From Turritopsis dohrnii (Eukaryota > Cnidaria > Hydrozoa > Anthoathecata > Oceaniidae): a DNA stretch of 64,000 nt. Under the pieces are notes generated by a model. It searched no databases and was not told where the DNA came from. It worked only from the letters and a program-made list of their open reading frames with translations. The stretch covers positions 930,001-994,000 of the forward strand of contig BQMF02000017.1 in NCBI GenBank assembly GCA_027922465.2, in the 5' to 3' direction. This document shows positions 53,666 through 64,000 of the stretch, one piece after another. The position numbers and the translations under genes are program-made. Within the stretch, counting starts at the first letter, position 1; every line of letters starts with the position of its first letter.

Positions 53666-56352
53666 CTAAACAAGAATTAGTTTAAATAGCTTTAGTTTTA
53701 TGTGTTTTCTATCAACAAATTCTTCGACATTTGCATGGTGAATATTTGACGTTTAGTTTAAGATATTCTCTTTTCCCTTAGAAGAAAACGGCGACAATGA
53801 AAACATTTTCATACAATTTTTTGTAACCTTTTTTAGGATAAGAAAACATTGAAGTTTGCTTTTATCTAATTTTTCATTCGGTAATAAACTCTGCTCTCAT
53901 GAACTATTAAGAGGAAATATGTAGGAGTACCTCATTTTATTAATCAAATAAGTGCTTAACAGCAATGGAACAATCGTTACCGTGAAATTTCGAGGCCTGG
54001 ATAATGGCATAAATTGATGGTTTTATTTAATTAAAATATATTATATATTATTGCAAACATTACAACAGGATAAATTAGCAGTTTTAGCCTGTCACCATTT
54101 CCTCTAGATTCTAGATTGAAAATAACATTATTCTCTCAATCATGGAAGATATTTATTTCTGAAATGTTGAATTAAAAAATGTCTAAAGTACGAAACAAAC
54201 CAAAATGATTTGAATTTTTCACACCGGATAGAGATTCAAAAGTTTGAAATGACAGAAACCAAACAAGCTAATTCCAGATGGATTACCTTTTAAAGACCTT
54301 TCCATGGAAATAATAAAATATTAAAGATATTTTATTTCACCAAAGTTTTTCATTCGATGCAGTTTCCTCATTTCCCTCTATTGAAAAGTCTAAACCTTAA
54401 CACAAAGTATAATTGCAAATGGTTTCAAAAATGATGAAAGTCAGTTTTTAAATTTTCAAAAAATAACTTTTTGTTCACAAGGTATTGTTGTTTAAAGTTT
54501 TTCCTGAAAACTTGATCTCCATGACAAAGTAACATCACAACTTGCAAGAATAAATTGCTGACATATGAACATGTAAAAGCTCAGAAACTCTTAGTGATGC
54601 ACTGCTAGAATTTTGTATGTATAGTGACAAACGGCAGCAGCTAACAAATCACATAAATTAAACGCTGCATGTTATAATTCCAAATGGTACAAAAAACAAA
54701 ATTTTGATTTTAAAAGTAGACTTCCCCTTTAACAGAAATCTTGTACAGACCCTAAGTTTTTTTTTCAATCTGTCACTGTTTTAAACAAAAGAACAGGTCT
54801 TTTATTTCTTTTTTTTTTAAATCTAGTGAAACCTTTTTTATTTAAGGTTTTACTGGGACACTTAGTATTTTCAATTGTCTGAATATATATCGTACCAAAC
54901 CAACCCAGGCCTGGCTCTGAGTCACATAAAAATATTTGCCGTGTGCTATTGGCCACTCGTGTCAAATCTTAATAACATAATTTTTATTGCAGGCATTCAA
55001 AAATGCCCCGTAACACAAAATGTGACAAGCACAATGATAATTCTGCGATGCAGAGATATGTGTAAACTGTGGTGGAGACTGGTCACTTGTGAAAGTTTTC
55101 CATCATTTAGAGCCAGGCCTGCAACCGAAACTTTTTGGTCAAAGTTGGTTTGCTGAAATTTTATTAGTCTTGATTTTCTTTAGTGCATCATAATTGTCAG
55201 TTGGTAAAGATATCAATGACCAATTAAGAAATAAAAAAATAATTTCTGAAACTCAACAGTGTATAGGGACTTCAACTCAAAGTTGTTCATTTATCCGAAT
55301 TCTTTTATTTTTATATAAACATACAACTTTATGTATTTCATAAACCGCTATTTCTTATAACAGTTATTTCTTATTTTATGGTCCAAACCTAGTATATATG
55401 GTCCTTTTCCATCTGAACATGTACAAAAGTGGTGGAGATTTCAAAACATTATAACTCCACATATTTTGCTTTCTGTTTTTGCAACAAAAACGATGATATT
55501 TATTATGATTTATTATTTTATTTAAATTATAATATTTATTATATATAATGTTATCATGTTTTGGGGTGCTGCGATGAAAAATTATATTTTCACACATGAT
55601 AGAGCTCCATAAGTTGAGATTATTTCAATTTCAAGATCTTAGAGTGCTTTATGCAATGCATTAATGATGTAACAAGAGAAATGTGGGACGAAAAAGTAGT
55701 AAAACTAACTGGCAATATACAAACCAAATAGATCTAAACTTATTCATCTGACATTCCACATAGAACTCTGTGTTACCATTTGCTATCTCCCAGACCTAAG
55801 TAGACCTTTTAAAAAGAGAAAGGATTAAGGGCTCAGCATACCTTTTACTCCATTATGCATTGCATAACTTTTTCCGTTATTTCTTTTTACCAGTACATTT
55901 TATATTTTTAAATTTGTGTAGAGCAATAAATTTTCTTTCCAACAGTGTATAAAATGACAATATTTACAAATAATAAGGAAGAAATTAGTCTGTAAAATGA
56001 TCAAAAATATGGATTTTGTGTGCTTCTTTGAGCTCCAAGTCCCGAAAAAAAAGATTTTTTGAATATTTTTTTGGTTGCGTCGATTCCCCACAATCAGTGG
56101 AAACAAAGTGTGCCCGCGAATCCCAATTAATGGTTTTGTTTAGGTGAAAAACAGTTTTTTGTTTTTTTCATACTACCGCACTATTGGACAGTTGAAAACA
56201 ATCATGGATTTTGAGCCAATCAGGAACTTTCTCTCAAATCACGGGCACATTTTTCATTAATAGGCTTTCATCCCGCAATCATCTACTGCTATAATGTGCT
56301 ACCTATCCACATTGTCACCAGACTCCTTTCAGAAAGAGACAACCTTTTGAAA
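53666..56352. other. gene-free AT-rich region
   Basis: No supported exon. A short inverted repeat CAGGCCTGGCTCT / AGAGCCAGGCCTG at about 54906 and 55113 may mark a small element of about 220 bp. Confidence 0.4.
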
Positions 56353-58252
56353 GGGATCGTCTCCAAATTATAAGCGATATAATAAGCGCTTATTAGCGAA
56401 TTTACGCTAGCGATTTTCGGAAAAAGCGCTTAATGAATCGCTTACTTTAATATTTAAGCGATTTGTACAAACTATCAAACAAATTTTCAATCATTTAAAT
56501 CGTTTATTTTTCGCTTATAATTCGCTTATCATCGGCAAAAATCGATAAAAATCCACTAAACTTAATCACTTAATTGCTTTTCCACTTCACATGAATCACT
56601 TTTCCGCTTTACTCGAATCGCTTGTTTGATTCTATATCGCTCACAAGTATTGATTAAAATTCTGATAAACATTCCCCCAAGGAATATACCAAAATATCGA
56701 TCGAACCATAGTCTTGTGACTATGATCGAACAGCTCAAAAAAGAATTGTAAGGGACGGTTCCTATTGGTAGTAGCTTTAAAACAAACTTTTTTTTGTCTT
56801 TTTTCTTAAACTGAATGTGAACCAGTTCATTTCACATAACAGGGGTAGAACAACTTAAACAAAAAAGAATTATAGCAGACGGTTTCTATTTGTAGCAACC
56901 TGAGAACAAACTGTTGTTTCTTTTATCTCTAACTGAATAAGAACCAGGTAATCAGTTCATTATTAAACACTAACACGTGCTACCTGTAATTATAATCCGT
57001 CACATTGAGTTTTCAAAATAATGCTGAAGTCGCGATCACAACATCTTTTGAGAGTGTAAACATCCTTACCAATTTTGTAAACATCTTGCATTTATTGGGA
57101 AGGCCTTAATAGAATGGAAAATTGTAGGATTTACTCTATTTTGACTCAACGTTCGCAAGACGGTATTCACATATAAAGCACGGTACTCAAACTTTCTTCA
57201 CTTCGTCGAGCAAGTCTACTCCGACGAATTTCGCTGACGAGTACAAAATATTGACCAATCAGAAACATATTCACTGGGGAACATCGTGCCTGCAATTATT
57301 GAGTGTAGACACCCATCGTTAGTCATTCTTTAAATCATTTAAATCATATAAAAGGAGCTGGAAACTAAGATGCTTTTTAATTTCATTGAATAACACGAAA
57401 ACGAGTCCTACTGGTACCACTTATGTTTTCATTTTCTTTCGTTAGGTGAACAAATGAATTCGTATGACGAAGGAAATTTCAAAATTACCTTAGCAACGGA
57501 GGTCGTTCTCCCTAGCAACGGCAAAGAATCACTAAATATGCCTAAGTAATTTGTTGTCAATTTAGCACCAGGCGCCATGCATGCAGACGGATTATAGTCT
57601 TCGCAATTTTGAATGCCTAATGTGTGTATGTTTATAAATCAGCGAGTTTAATAACAAAAAAACTTTAGAAACTTTCGTAATATATTTGGCTCGCTAGAAA
57701 ATAAGGATTCGTGACTCTTATTACGGCGATAGCAACGGTTTTTAGTTTTTATTTACATTTTCTTTTCGAAAAATATTTTCAGTGAGCGTGAGCATCGCGA
57801 GCAAAATCTGAAACGTTTCTTTCGTGTTTGAGTGGTGAAAACATTGGCTTGGGTGATGTTATAATTTAGCTTTCTTGTCCACTGATAGACCCAATCATGA
57901 TAAGATTTTCAAAAAGCGGAAAAAACCTTGTTTAATACGTCGGTAAAATGAAAACAAAATACTAGGCAAATTCAAAGAAGCTATATCTTTTTGCCGGTTG
58001 AATCTGAAACAAGAGATATACATGCATGCATGTAAACAAAATGTTTCCAAACAAAGTATTTTTCAAACTCATCAATTCGCTTAAAATCGCCTACGTAAAT
58101 CGATTAACATTCGCTTATAGGAAAATTGGTTAAATTTAATCGCTTATATTCTAACGATTTGATTCACATTATATTCGTTTACAATCGCTAAACAAAAAAA
58201 TCATAAGCGATAAAATTAAGCGAATTTTAATCGATATTTTGGAGACGATCCC
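56353..58252. mobile_element. 1.9-kb TIR element with GGGATCGTCTCC ends and AAGCGATT words
   Basis: The left end is GGGATCGTCTCCAAA and the right TTTGGAGACGATCCC after a TCGATATT step. TAAGCGAT, AATCGCTTA and AGCGCTTA words recur ten or more times within about 250 bp of each end. The centre holds a 180-bp segment (57355-57535) that recurs inverted at 59550-59725. No transposase seen. Confidence 0.82.
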
Positions 58253-60373
58253 AAAGTTATGTTATTTTTTATTACGAAGTTTTCCTCAATTTCACACAAT
58301 GAAACAGGAAACAAAAATAAGTACAAAGTACCAGATCATAATGATCAATTAGCCATTTCTGTTTTTGTGATATTTTTTTTTAGAAACTCAACACTCAATA
58401 GCTTGTTCATAATGATTCAAGTATAATTTAAATGTCAATAGAGTTGGTTGCTATAGATTTGTTAGGACAAATTAATGGAAATAAATCTGTGTTTCATAAA
58501 GTACTGTTAAGTGAGTTATTATATTTCTCAAAGACTTACATATGATTAAAATTTTCTTTTGTATCCCTTGGAATGTTTATTATAATAGAAAATGTTTGAT
58601 ATGAATGTTTTTAATAGATGAGAAGATATTTTGTACACTTTGATCTTAAAAGTTAACTGCAAAAGATTGGTAATTCATCACTATATTACTTTACGAAGTC
58701 GAAAGCATTGTCATGACTCAGCGTAATAGGTTAGTAAATTTTGGAGTGAGCAACACTCATTCGTAACAGAATTTTTTTGTCATTTTAAAAACAGTGTAGT
58801 TTCATTGGTTTTGCATTAACTTGTCATGAGGAGGGTCTTTCATACTTAAAAAAAGTGATCATCTTGATTATCTAGTTTTTCAATTTTTTCCCTAAATTTT
58901 TGGATTCCACATAATTACAACTTTATGTTTCAAGTAATATGGTCAGAAATGTTAAATTTTCAAATTTCTGGTTTACTCAGGGTAGTTTTCAGAATTACAT
59001 CACATTGTCTTGTACTAGTTGACACTGATTTAAAAATAATGAAAGTTTTCAAAAATCTTTTTTTTTCTGAGATATTACCGGTTTTTTTTGCCAAACACAA
59101 TGAATAAATTAATTTGGGCAAAAAGTTTTACCAAGAAAATGAAAATGAAAACGAGCACATTTTCGGTGATGGTGAAACATGGACACTCCAAAATGCTCGA
59201 AATCAGTTTTTAACGATATTGCAAGATGCTTCTTTTCATTTTCTTGGCAGTTTCTATGATGCAAGCAGAAAATGCTTACATATGACAGAGTTCGAATTAG
59301 CCGTTCACAATTCGCAATTTGCGATCACACTTTGACGTTTTGCGATCTTATTTCATGATCTTTCTTTTGAAATTTGAATTTGAATGGCGCCAAATAAACG
59401 ACAGTCTTCTCATTATGAGGCTCCTAGAGTTAGTTAATACGCACATGTAGATACTTTTTAAAAACATGCTCAAATTATTTAGCTTTTGTGCTCAATTGAC
59501 AACAAAGGATAACTTAGGTATATTAAGTTACAATTCATCAATTTGCTGTTGCTAGGGAGAACGACCACCATTGCTAAGGTAATTTTGAAATTTCGTTCAT
59601 TATACGAATTCATTCCTTCATCTAACGAAAGAGTATGAAAACGGAAGTGGTACCAGCAGGACCCATTTTTGTGCTATTCAATGAAATCAAAAAGCATCTT
59701 AGTTTCCAGCTCCCTTTACAATAACAGTGAAATGAAAGCTAATGAATAAAATAAAAATTCCAAGCAGCGTCCTTTAATCTGTTTATATTTTGCCACATTA
59801 ATTTTGGTTCACTGCCCCAGACCCCCACTTGCCTTTTGCACAGTTAGCGTGAAGTGCTTTCGTCGCATTTTGCCACCAAATTTTTGCGAATGTATTTTCT
59901 AATTCGAACGCTGTATGAATATGTAAATAACTCAGAGAGTTATAATGATAACTGTTTTAGTGTCTTAGAGTGAGTAACTAACTACAGTTTCAATATTTGT
60001 AAGGAAACTTACTGTCATTGATACTCTTATTTGGTTCTTATTTTTTTCTGATAAAGTCATTATATCAACATCCCACCCTTACCATACATAAGTACCATAA
60101 GTTATAATGAAATTCAATGTAATAATGAATTTCGTATCTGTTGCCTGAGTGTTTCATTTATATATAGCTTTAAATGGTAATATCTTTAGAACAAAAAATG
60201 TTTTTTACGAAAATTCAAAACATTCTGCCAACTTGTATGAAAGAATCCATTGTTATTTTTTTTCTCTCTTTTGGGCTGTAATTACCCTGTCTGATTTGAG
60301 CATGTTTAAAAGTAAAATTCACGGATTTCTTATTTTATTTAGAACAAACTTCAGTTAAATGATGTGACAGACC
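58253..60373. other. gene-free AT-rich region with one inverted copy of a repeat
   Basis: 59550-59725 matches the reverse complement of 57355-57535 (GTTGCTAGGGAGAACGACC and related words). The rest has no supported feature. It may contain the promoter and 5' UTR of the C2-domain gene. Confidence 0.4.
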
Positions 60374-60673
60374 ATGAAATATTATTTTGTTGTCATTATT
60401 GCAGTTCTCATTGTCGTCATCTCACTTTTGTTCTTCATTTTGTACAAAATCTACAAACTTCATATTAAGTCAGAAGATGAAGGATTGCTCTATGAACAAC
60501 AGGAACTGTTGTCAAATAATTCTGGTTCCAAAGAAAGCACTGATTTGTCAAGTGCATCAGAACCTAAGGAATTCTTAAACACTGACATTAACGACTGCCA
60601 TAGTGTTGACTTGTTGGATGGTGTACAAGGAAAACAGGAAGTAGATGTTACACTTGTGCAGCCCGATGTTAAG
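60374..60673 (+). CDS. C2-protein exon 1 (membrane helix)
   Basis: It begins MKYYFVVIIAVLIVVISLLF and ends AAG before GTTTGT, phase 0. Confidence 0.75.
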
Positions 60674-61816
60674 GTTTGTTTCCTAATAATTCTATGTACT
60701 TGCAATTGTATCAGAGGTTGGCTAAAATAGGCTCAGTTGAAGTATGATAACACTATTAAAAACTTGTAATGAAGCTGTATAAGACAAGCAGCAGAAGAAC
60801 AGCATTTCATTCTTATTTACATATTTTTTATAATACGCGAAAGGTCTCTTCAACTCTTCCCTAGATTGCTGTAATTAACATTGAAATCTTAACCATCTCT
60901 CCTAAAGAGCTATTATTTTAAAGGTAGTTGAGTGTTACATCACCAATCAGAAGATCTGTATTTATTCGACAGAGCTTCCTTGCTCATAGTAGATGAAAAT
61001 TGAATCGAAATATCATAAGGTCGTTCCAAACGAATTTTCTACGTGGAGAATACATCTTCGATCCAATGGGGGCAGGGGGCAGGGGGTAGAAACCATGTAT
61101 ATACAGACAGTTTGTATTTTACATTTTTACAAGGCAAGCAAAGAATTGTGATTAAACGCAAAAATAAACCCCGCGAAATGTTTTTCTTTTAAACTTTGTT
61201 TAATTTTATAACACCATGTTGTTTGAATATGATATTTTTAGGAATTGAATAGTTCAAATGGGAGCTTGGAAAAAATGCGTCAACCAATATATCCCAGGCA
61301 GCAGTCTCTGAAAAATAAGCCTCACATGAAGTTACTGTTGCAGTACGACAAAGCAAGGTCTGGTGGTTCTTTTTCAGTTTAGTTTGGAAAGTGTCACTGT
61401 TTGTTTGTTTTTTCAACTGTCATTTCTATTGTAGATCTATTCTAAAAGTCATCATAAAGCACGTGGATGGAAAGTTAAAAAGTAAACCCGGTTCATCTGA
61501 ATCATATGTTGATGTGCAAATATCAGCGTATCGATTTAGGACATACAGGAATCCTGGTTACAGGCGGCCAGCCCGAGCAGTAATACGTAAACAAATTGAA
61601 TTTCGATTGGATTTTCTCGAGCTGAAAAGCACGTTCTTACTTATCTTTATTCTAAGATACGATCCTTTTTCAAGATTAAAGGTTGACGGCGAAGTCGTTT
61701 TGAAGTTATCGGAAATTGTAAGTGAAGGATTCTTGGATGGTTGCCAGGTAGAATCTTCGAAAGAAATCATGAAAAGTAACCAGGACTTCACGGCGTTTAT
61801 ATTTCGACCAAATTGA
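60374..61816 (+). CDS. single-pass membrane protein with one C2-like domain (whole gene, three exons)
   Basis: The exons are 60374-60673, 61242-61357 and 61435-61816. Phases agree and give 265 residues. An in-frame TGA at 60365 precedes the ATG. Residues 4-25 are a strong membrane helix, followed by a basic stop-transfer (YKIYKLH) and an acidic linker (residues 30-100). The C-terminal half has the strand pattern of a C2 domain: MKLLLQYDKARSILKVIIKH, YVDVQIS, RKQIEFRLDF, FLLIFILRYDPFSRLKVDGE. This resembles a synaptotagmin-type C2A, but the usual Ca2+-binding Asp loop is replaced (basic residues and no DPY), so Ca2+ binding is doubtful. It would be membrane-anchored with a cytoplasmic C2-like domain. 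No symbol assigned. Confidence 0.75.
61242..61357 (+). CDS. C2-protein exon 2
   Basis: ATTTTTAG acceptor. It encodes ELNSSNGSLEKMRQPIYP and the first C2 strand. It ends GCAAG before GTCTGG. Confidence 0.7.
61435..61816 (+). CDS. C2-protein exon 3
   Basis: ATTGTAG acceptor. It encodes most of the C2-like domain and ends at TGA 61814-61816 after AFIFRPN. Confidence 0.8.
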
Positions 61817-62437
61817 ACGTTTTGTTTGTTTTGGTTTTTTAAATATTTTTCAAAATTAATTATTTTTCATATATAGGCTTTTTCACTGGCTTTTTATGAC
61901 GCATCAAAAGTTTCTATTTTGCAGAAAAACGATAGAGGCGATTCTTATCATTGTTGATCTACTACACGTTTTTTTTATTATAAGCAACACTAGTAAATTT
62001 TCACAAAAAGTTAAGAAACAGTACTACAAGTATCTTATAAATTAGCAACATGAAATTTTGAGATGATGCAGCACTAAAATTGCCACACTAGGTGGTTACA
62101 CTAGGTTGCAGTACTGTGTCCTACACTTTGTACTTTAGTACTTAAGCTTACACAAAGGTATTCAAGACTGGAAATACATATTTTTTCAAATTCTTAGCAA
62201 CAAATTAAGCAACATTACTACTAAAAAATGGTCATTTTTTAAGCAACATTATTTCTAAGGTCTGACCTTGGTTGCTTATAAAAAAAAAACGTGTACATAC
62301 ATCTCAAATAAAACAAATTTCATCCCAGTGGGTAAATTTGTTGAAGTATTACTGCGAAGGAGTGCATTTCTATAAAAATATACATACTATTTCAATGGCA
62401 TTCATCGCAGTGGTTTATTTGACGATTTTGCCCACAG
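61817..62437. other. 3' flank of the C2-domain gene
   Basis: AT-rich, presumably 3' UTR and spacer. A run of short CAACATTA-like words near 62160-62260 is not clearly an element. Confidence 0.35.
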
Positions 62438-62611
62438 GCAGGTCTAACCCTTCATCGGATTGTGGTTGCTCACTATGCGAAACCATGGTTATGTCATGCT
62501 GCACACTTGGAACAGAAAAACGTCACCTATTCGGATGTTGAGGAGGAGGAGGAGCGTATTTATGCACCGTGGAGCGGATTTAATATTGAAAGTTTCGTTA
62601 AATGTGAATGA
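62438..62611 (+). CDS. possible terminal exon, function unknown
   Basis: The acceptor TTTGCCCACAG is followed by 57 codons in phase 0 and TGA at 62609-62611, with AATAAA at 62710-62715. The product (HRIVVAHYAKPWLCHAAHL, an acidic VEEEEERIYAPW, then NIESFVKCE) has balanced composition unlike chance AT-rich frames. No family recognised and no upstream exon found. Confidence 0.4.
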   Translation, partial: AGLTLHRIVVAHYAKPWLCHAAHLEQKNVTYSDVEEEEERIYAPWSGFNIESFVKCE

Positions 62612-63472
62612 ATGATTCGAAAGATAGTAAATAAGACATGCGCGTATTTTGCTTATTGTTGACAATTGCTGATATTTTGATATTTGTAACACCAACCGTG
62701 TTCTATTCCAATAAAACATCCGCTTTAGTATGCTGGAAACGACTTCGTATTACAACAATAACATGTTTTTGCATTTATGTAACATTTAAATATTGATTCC
62801 TTTATTAGATTCATTGCATTTTGTAATTCTAAATTCAGTAGCCTTGAAACAGATTTTGTAAATGTCATATTTATTATTTGTATATTTCTATGTTGTAACA
62901 AGTTAAGAAAAAAAATGCATGAAAGCGAATCCTTTTCTATTTCTGATCCCTACCCACTTTCGTGACTGTTGAGTATTATATCATACCCATTTATTTTAAC
63001 CTGAAGTCTTGTATTTTTTCAAAGACCCACCAAGATCAGCACGTGTAAACGAAAGCAGGTACTTTTTAATTATAAAAACGAACCTAAATCTACAAAGAAG
63101 TCTTCGCTGAATGATAGCGCAATTGTTAGCAGTTGATACCCAAGCATTCACCAATTATCATGAATGAGGCAATTATAAACTAAAAATTTAAATGGATTTC
63201 TACATTGTAGAAACTATCTAATCGACAAAATTTATATGCACATTTATGCTGTCGTAATACATATATAATCGAATTTACTGTACTCCAAGTCCATATAATC
63301 ATAGAAGCAAAAATTATGATAGCTATGAACCCACTGAAAAGGTACTGATGCTTCAAAAACGAAGTAACAAAAGAGCATGTCTGAAATAGTTAAGACATGC
63401 ATGGTTAATCAGCTGATACACACCACTAGATCTTACGTATAAGTGAAAGGTAACCCAGTGCTTATCTACTAA
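62612..63472. other. 3' flank, gene-free
   Basis: It contains an AATAAA at 62710-62715 that could serve the exon at 62438. Otherwise AT-rich without features. Confidence 0.4.
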
Positions 63473-63711
63473 GGTCCATTTTATAAGGTGTGCCGTGCCG
63501 AGCCGAACTTGGACATTTTTCAGCATGGCTCGGCTCCGCGTTTGGTTTTAAACCTCCGAGCCGTGCTGAGAGGCGTGCGGCACAGCCAGGTCAGCTGTGC
63601 GACACTTCTCGGTTCGGCACGGCTGAATATCGGTTTTATAGCTGTGCCGAACCGAACTCAGAGAAAATTTAATGGGTTCGGTTTGGCGCGGCACAGCTTA
63701 TAAAATGGACC
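63473..63711. mobile_element. GC-rich MITE with GGTCCATTTTATAAG ends
   Basis: GGTCCATTTTATAAG at the left and CTTATAAAATGGACC at the right are exact complements. The interior is about 55-60% GC and built from GTGCCG, GAGCCG, GGTTCGG and GGCACAGC words in both orientations. The two overlapping open frames here are by-products of this repetition. Confidence 0.85.
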
Positions 63712-64000
63712 TATGATTCACAGGTTTACTGTTTAGTTGTTTTACCTGCTATAGTTAGCAGGCTATAGCTACTTCGCATTATGTCTAGACGAACTGGTGA
63801 CTTCAACTCAAGAAACAAAACTAAAGAAATACACCAGTATTACCAAATATAAACAAACAAGAAAAGAGACAAAGGAAAGGGGATAAAATCAATCAAAAAT
63901 TAATCAAATATAAACAAACAAATGAAAGGAAATACTTTCATGACATTAAACAAGTTCGTAGACGTATCGTACTTCAGTTTTTTTCGGCAATCTACTGTTA
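63712..64000. other. window edge, no feature
   Basis: AT-rich; nothing supported. Confidence 0.4.

Noticed and set aside
63488..63703. Two overlapping plus-strand proteins
   Set aside because: Both are read from the GC-rich MITE interior and reflect its self-complementary repeats.
1..64000. CRISPR array, operon or other prokaryotic features
   Set aside because: Spliced genes, poly(A)-tailed retrotransposons and AT-rich intergenic DNA show a eukaryotic chromosome; no regularly spaced repeat-spacer pattern exists.

Overview
The window is eukaryotic, AT-rich and intron-bearing. It looks like a metazoan and most probably a cnidarian. The evidence is a multi-exon Cys-loop receptor gene with canonical GT/AG introns, a gene with the MPLKIP/TTDN1 signature motif, and a repeat landscape I associate with cnidarian genomes: a DIRS-type retrotransposon, an RLE-type non-LTR element, decayed gypsy elements of the DTGA / HWQ type, a decayed HIRAN-like gene and many MITEs. 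Phylum-level assignment is inference. No prokaryotic gene organisation is present.

Host genes. (1) A GABA-A/glycine-receptor-like Cys-loop channel subunit lies on the plus strand at 24213-36587. I could assemble ten exons with matching phases into a 476-residue protein. (2) An MPLKIP (TTDN1)-like gene on the minus strand converges on its 3' end (exons 36692-36823 and 38758-38960; the 5' exon was not found). (3) A single-pass membrane protein with one C2-like domain lies on the plus strand (60374-60673, 61242-61357, 61435-61816; 265 residues). (4) Two possible orphan terminal exons are at 980-1119 and 62438-62611.

Mobile DNA, left to right. A broken Crypton-like tyrosine recombinase with zinc-finger and Myb-like domains (1230-3091, minus). 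A gypsy pol tail (9130-9752). A DIRS element with 95-bp inverted terminal repeats (9942-14490). A tandem duplication with two SINE insertions (15170-18250). A 3.1-kb TIR element with a 5-bp target duplication (18516-21626). A CRE-rich dispersed repeat at four places (4066, 8880, 24950 and 29533 onward). A 5'-truncated RLE non-LTR element (27019-29532) sitting in that repeat inside the receptor's fourth intron. A TTAA-flanked element in the fifth intron (31151-32011). A cluster of gypsy wrecks, a non-LTR tail and TIR elements (44.8-52.8 kb). A 1.9-kb TIR element (56353-58252).

The strongest unexplained theme is a set of TIR elements whose interiors are built from repeated copies of a short motif that is also in their own termini. 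The largest group ends in CCTTAAGG or CCTTATTGG variants, has TA target duplications, and each member has its own GC-containing core word (TTCGCG, TGGCGC, TTGCGG, GCGCG, GCGTGG). Several TIR elements enclose decayed pieces of protein-coding sequence: a P2X7-ballast-like Cys motif, a HIRAN-like domain, and small acidic N-termini.
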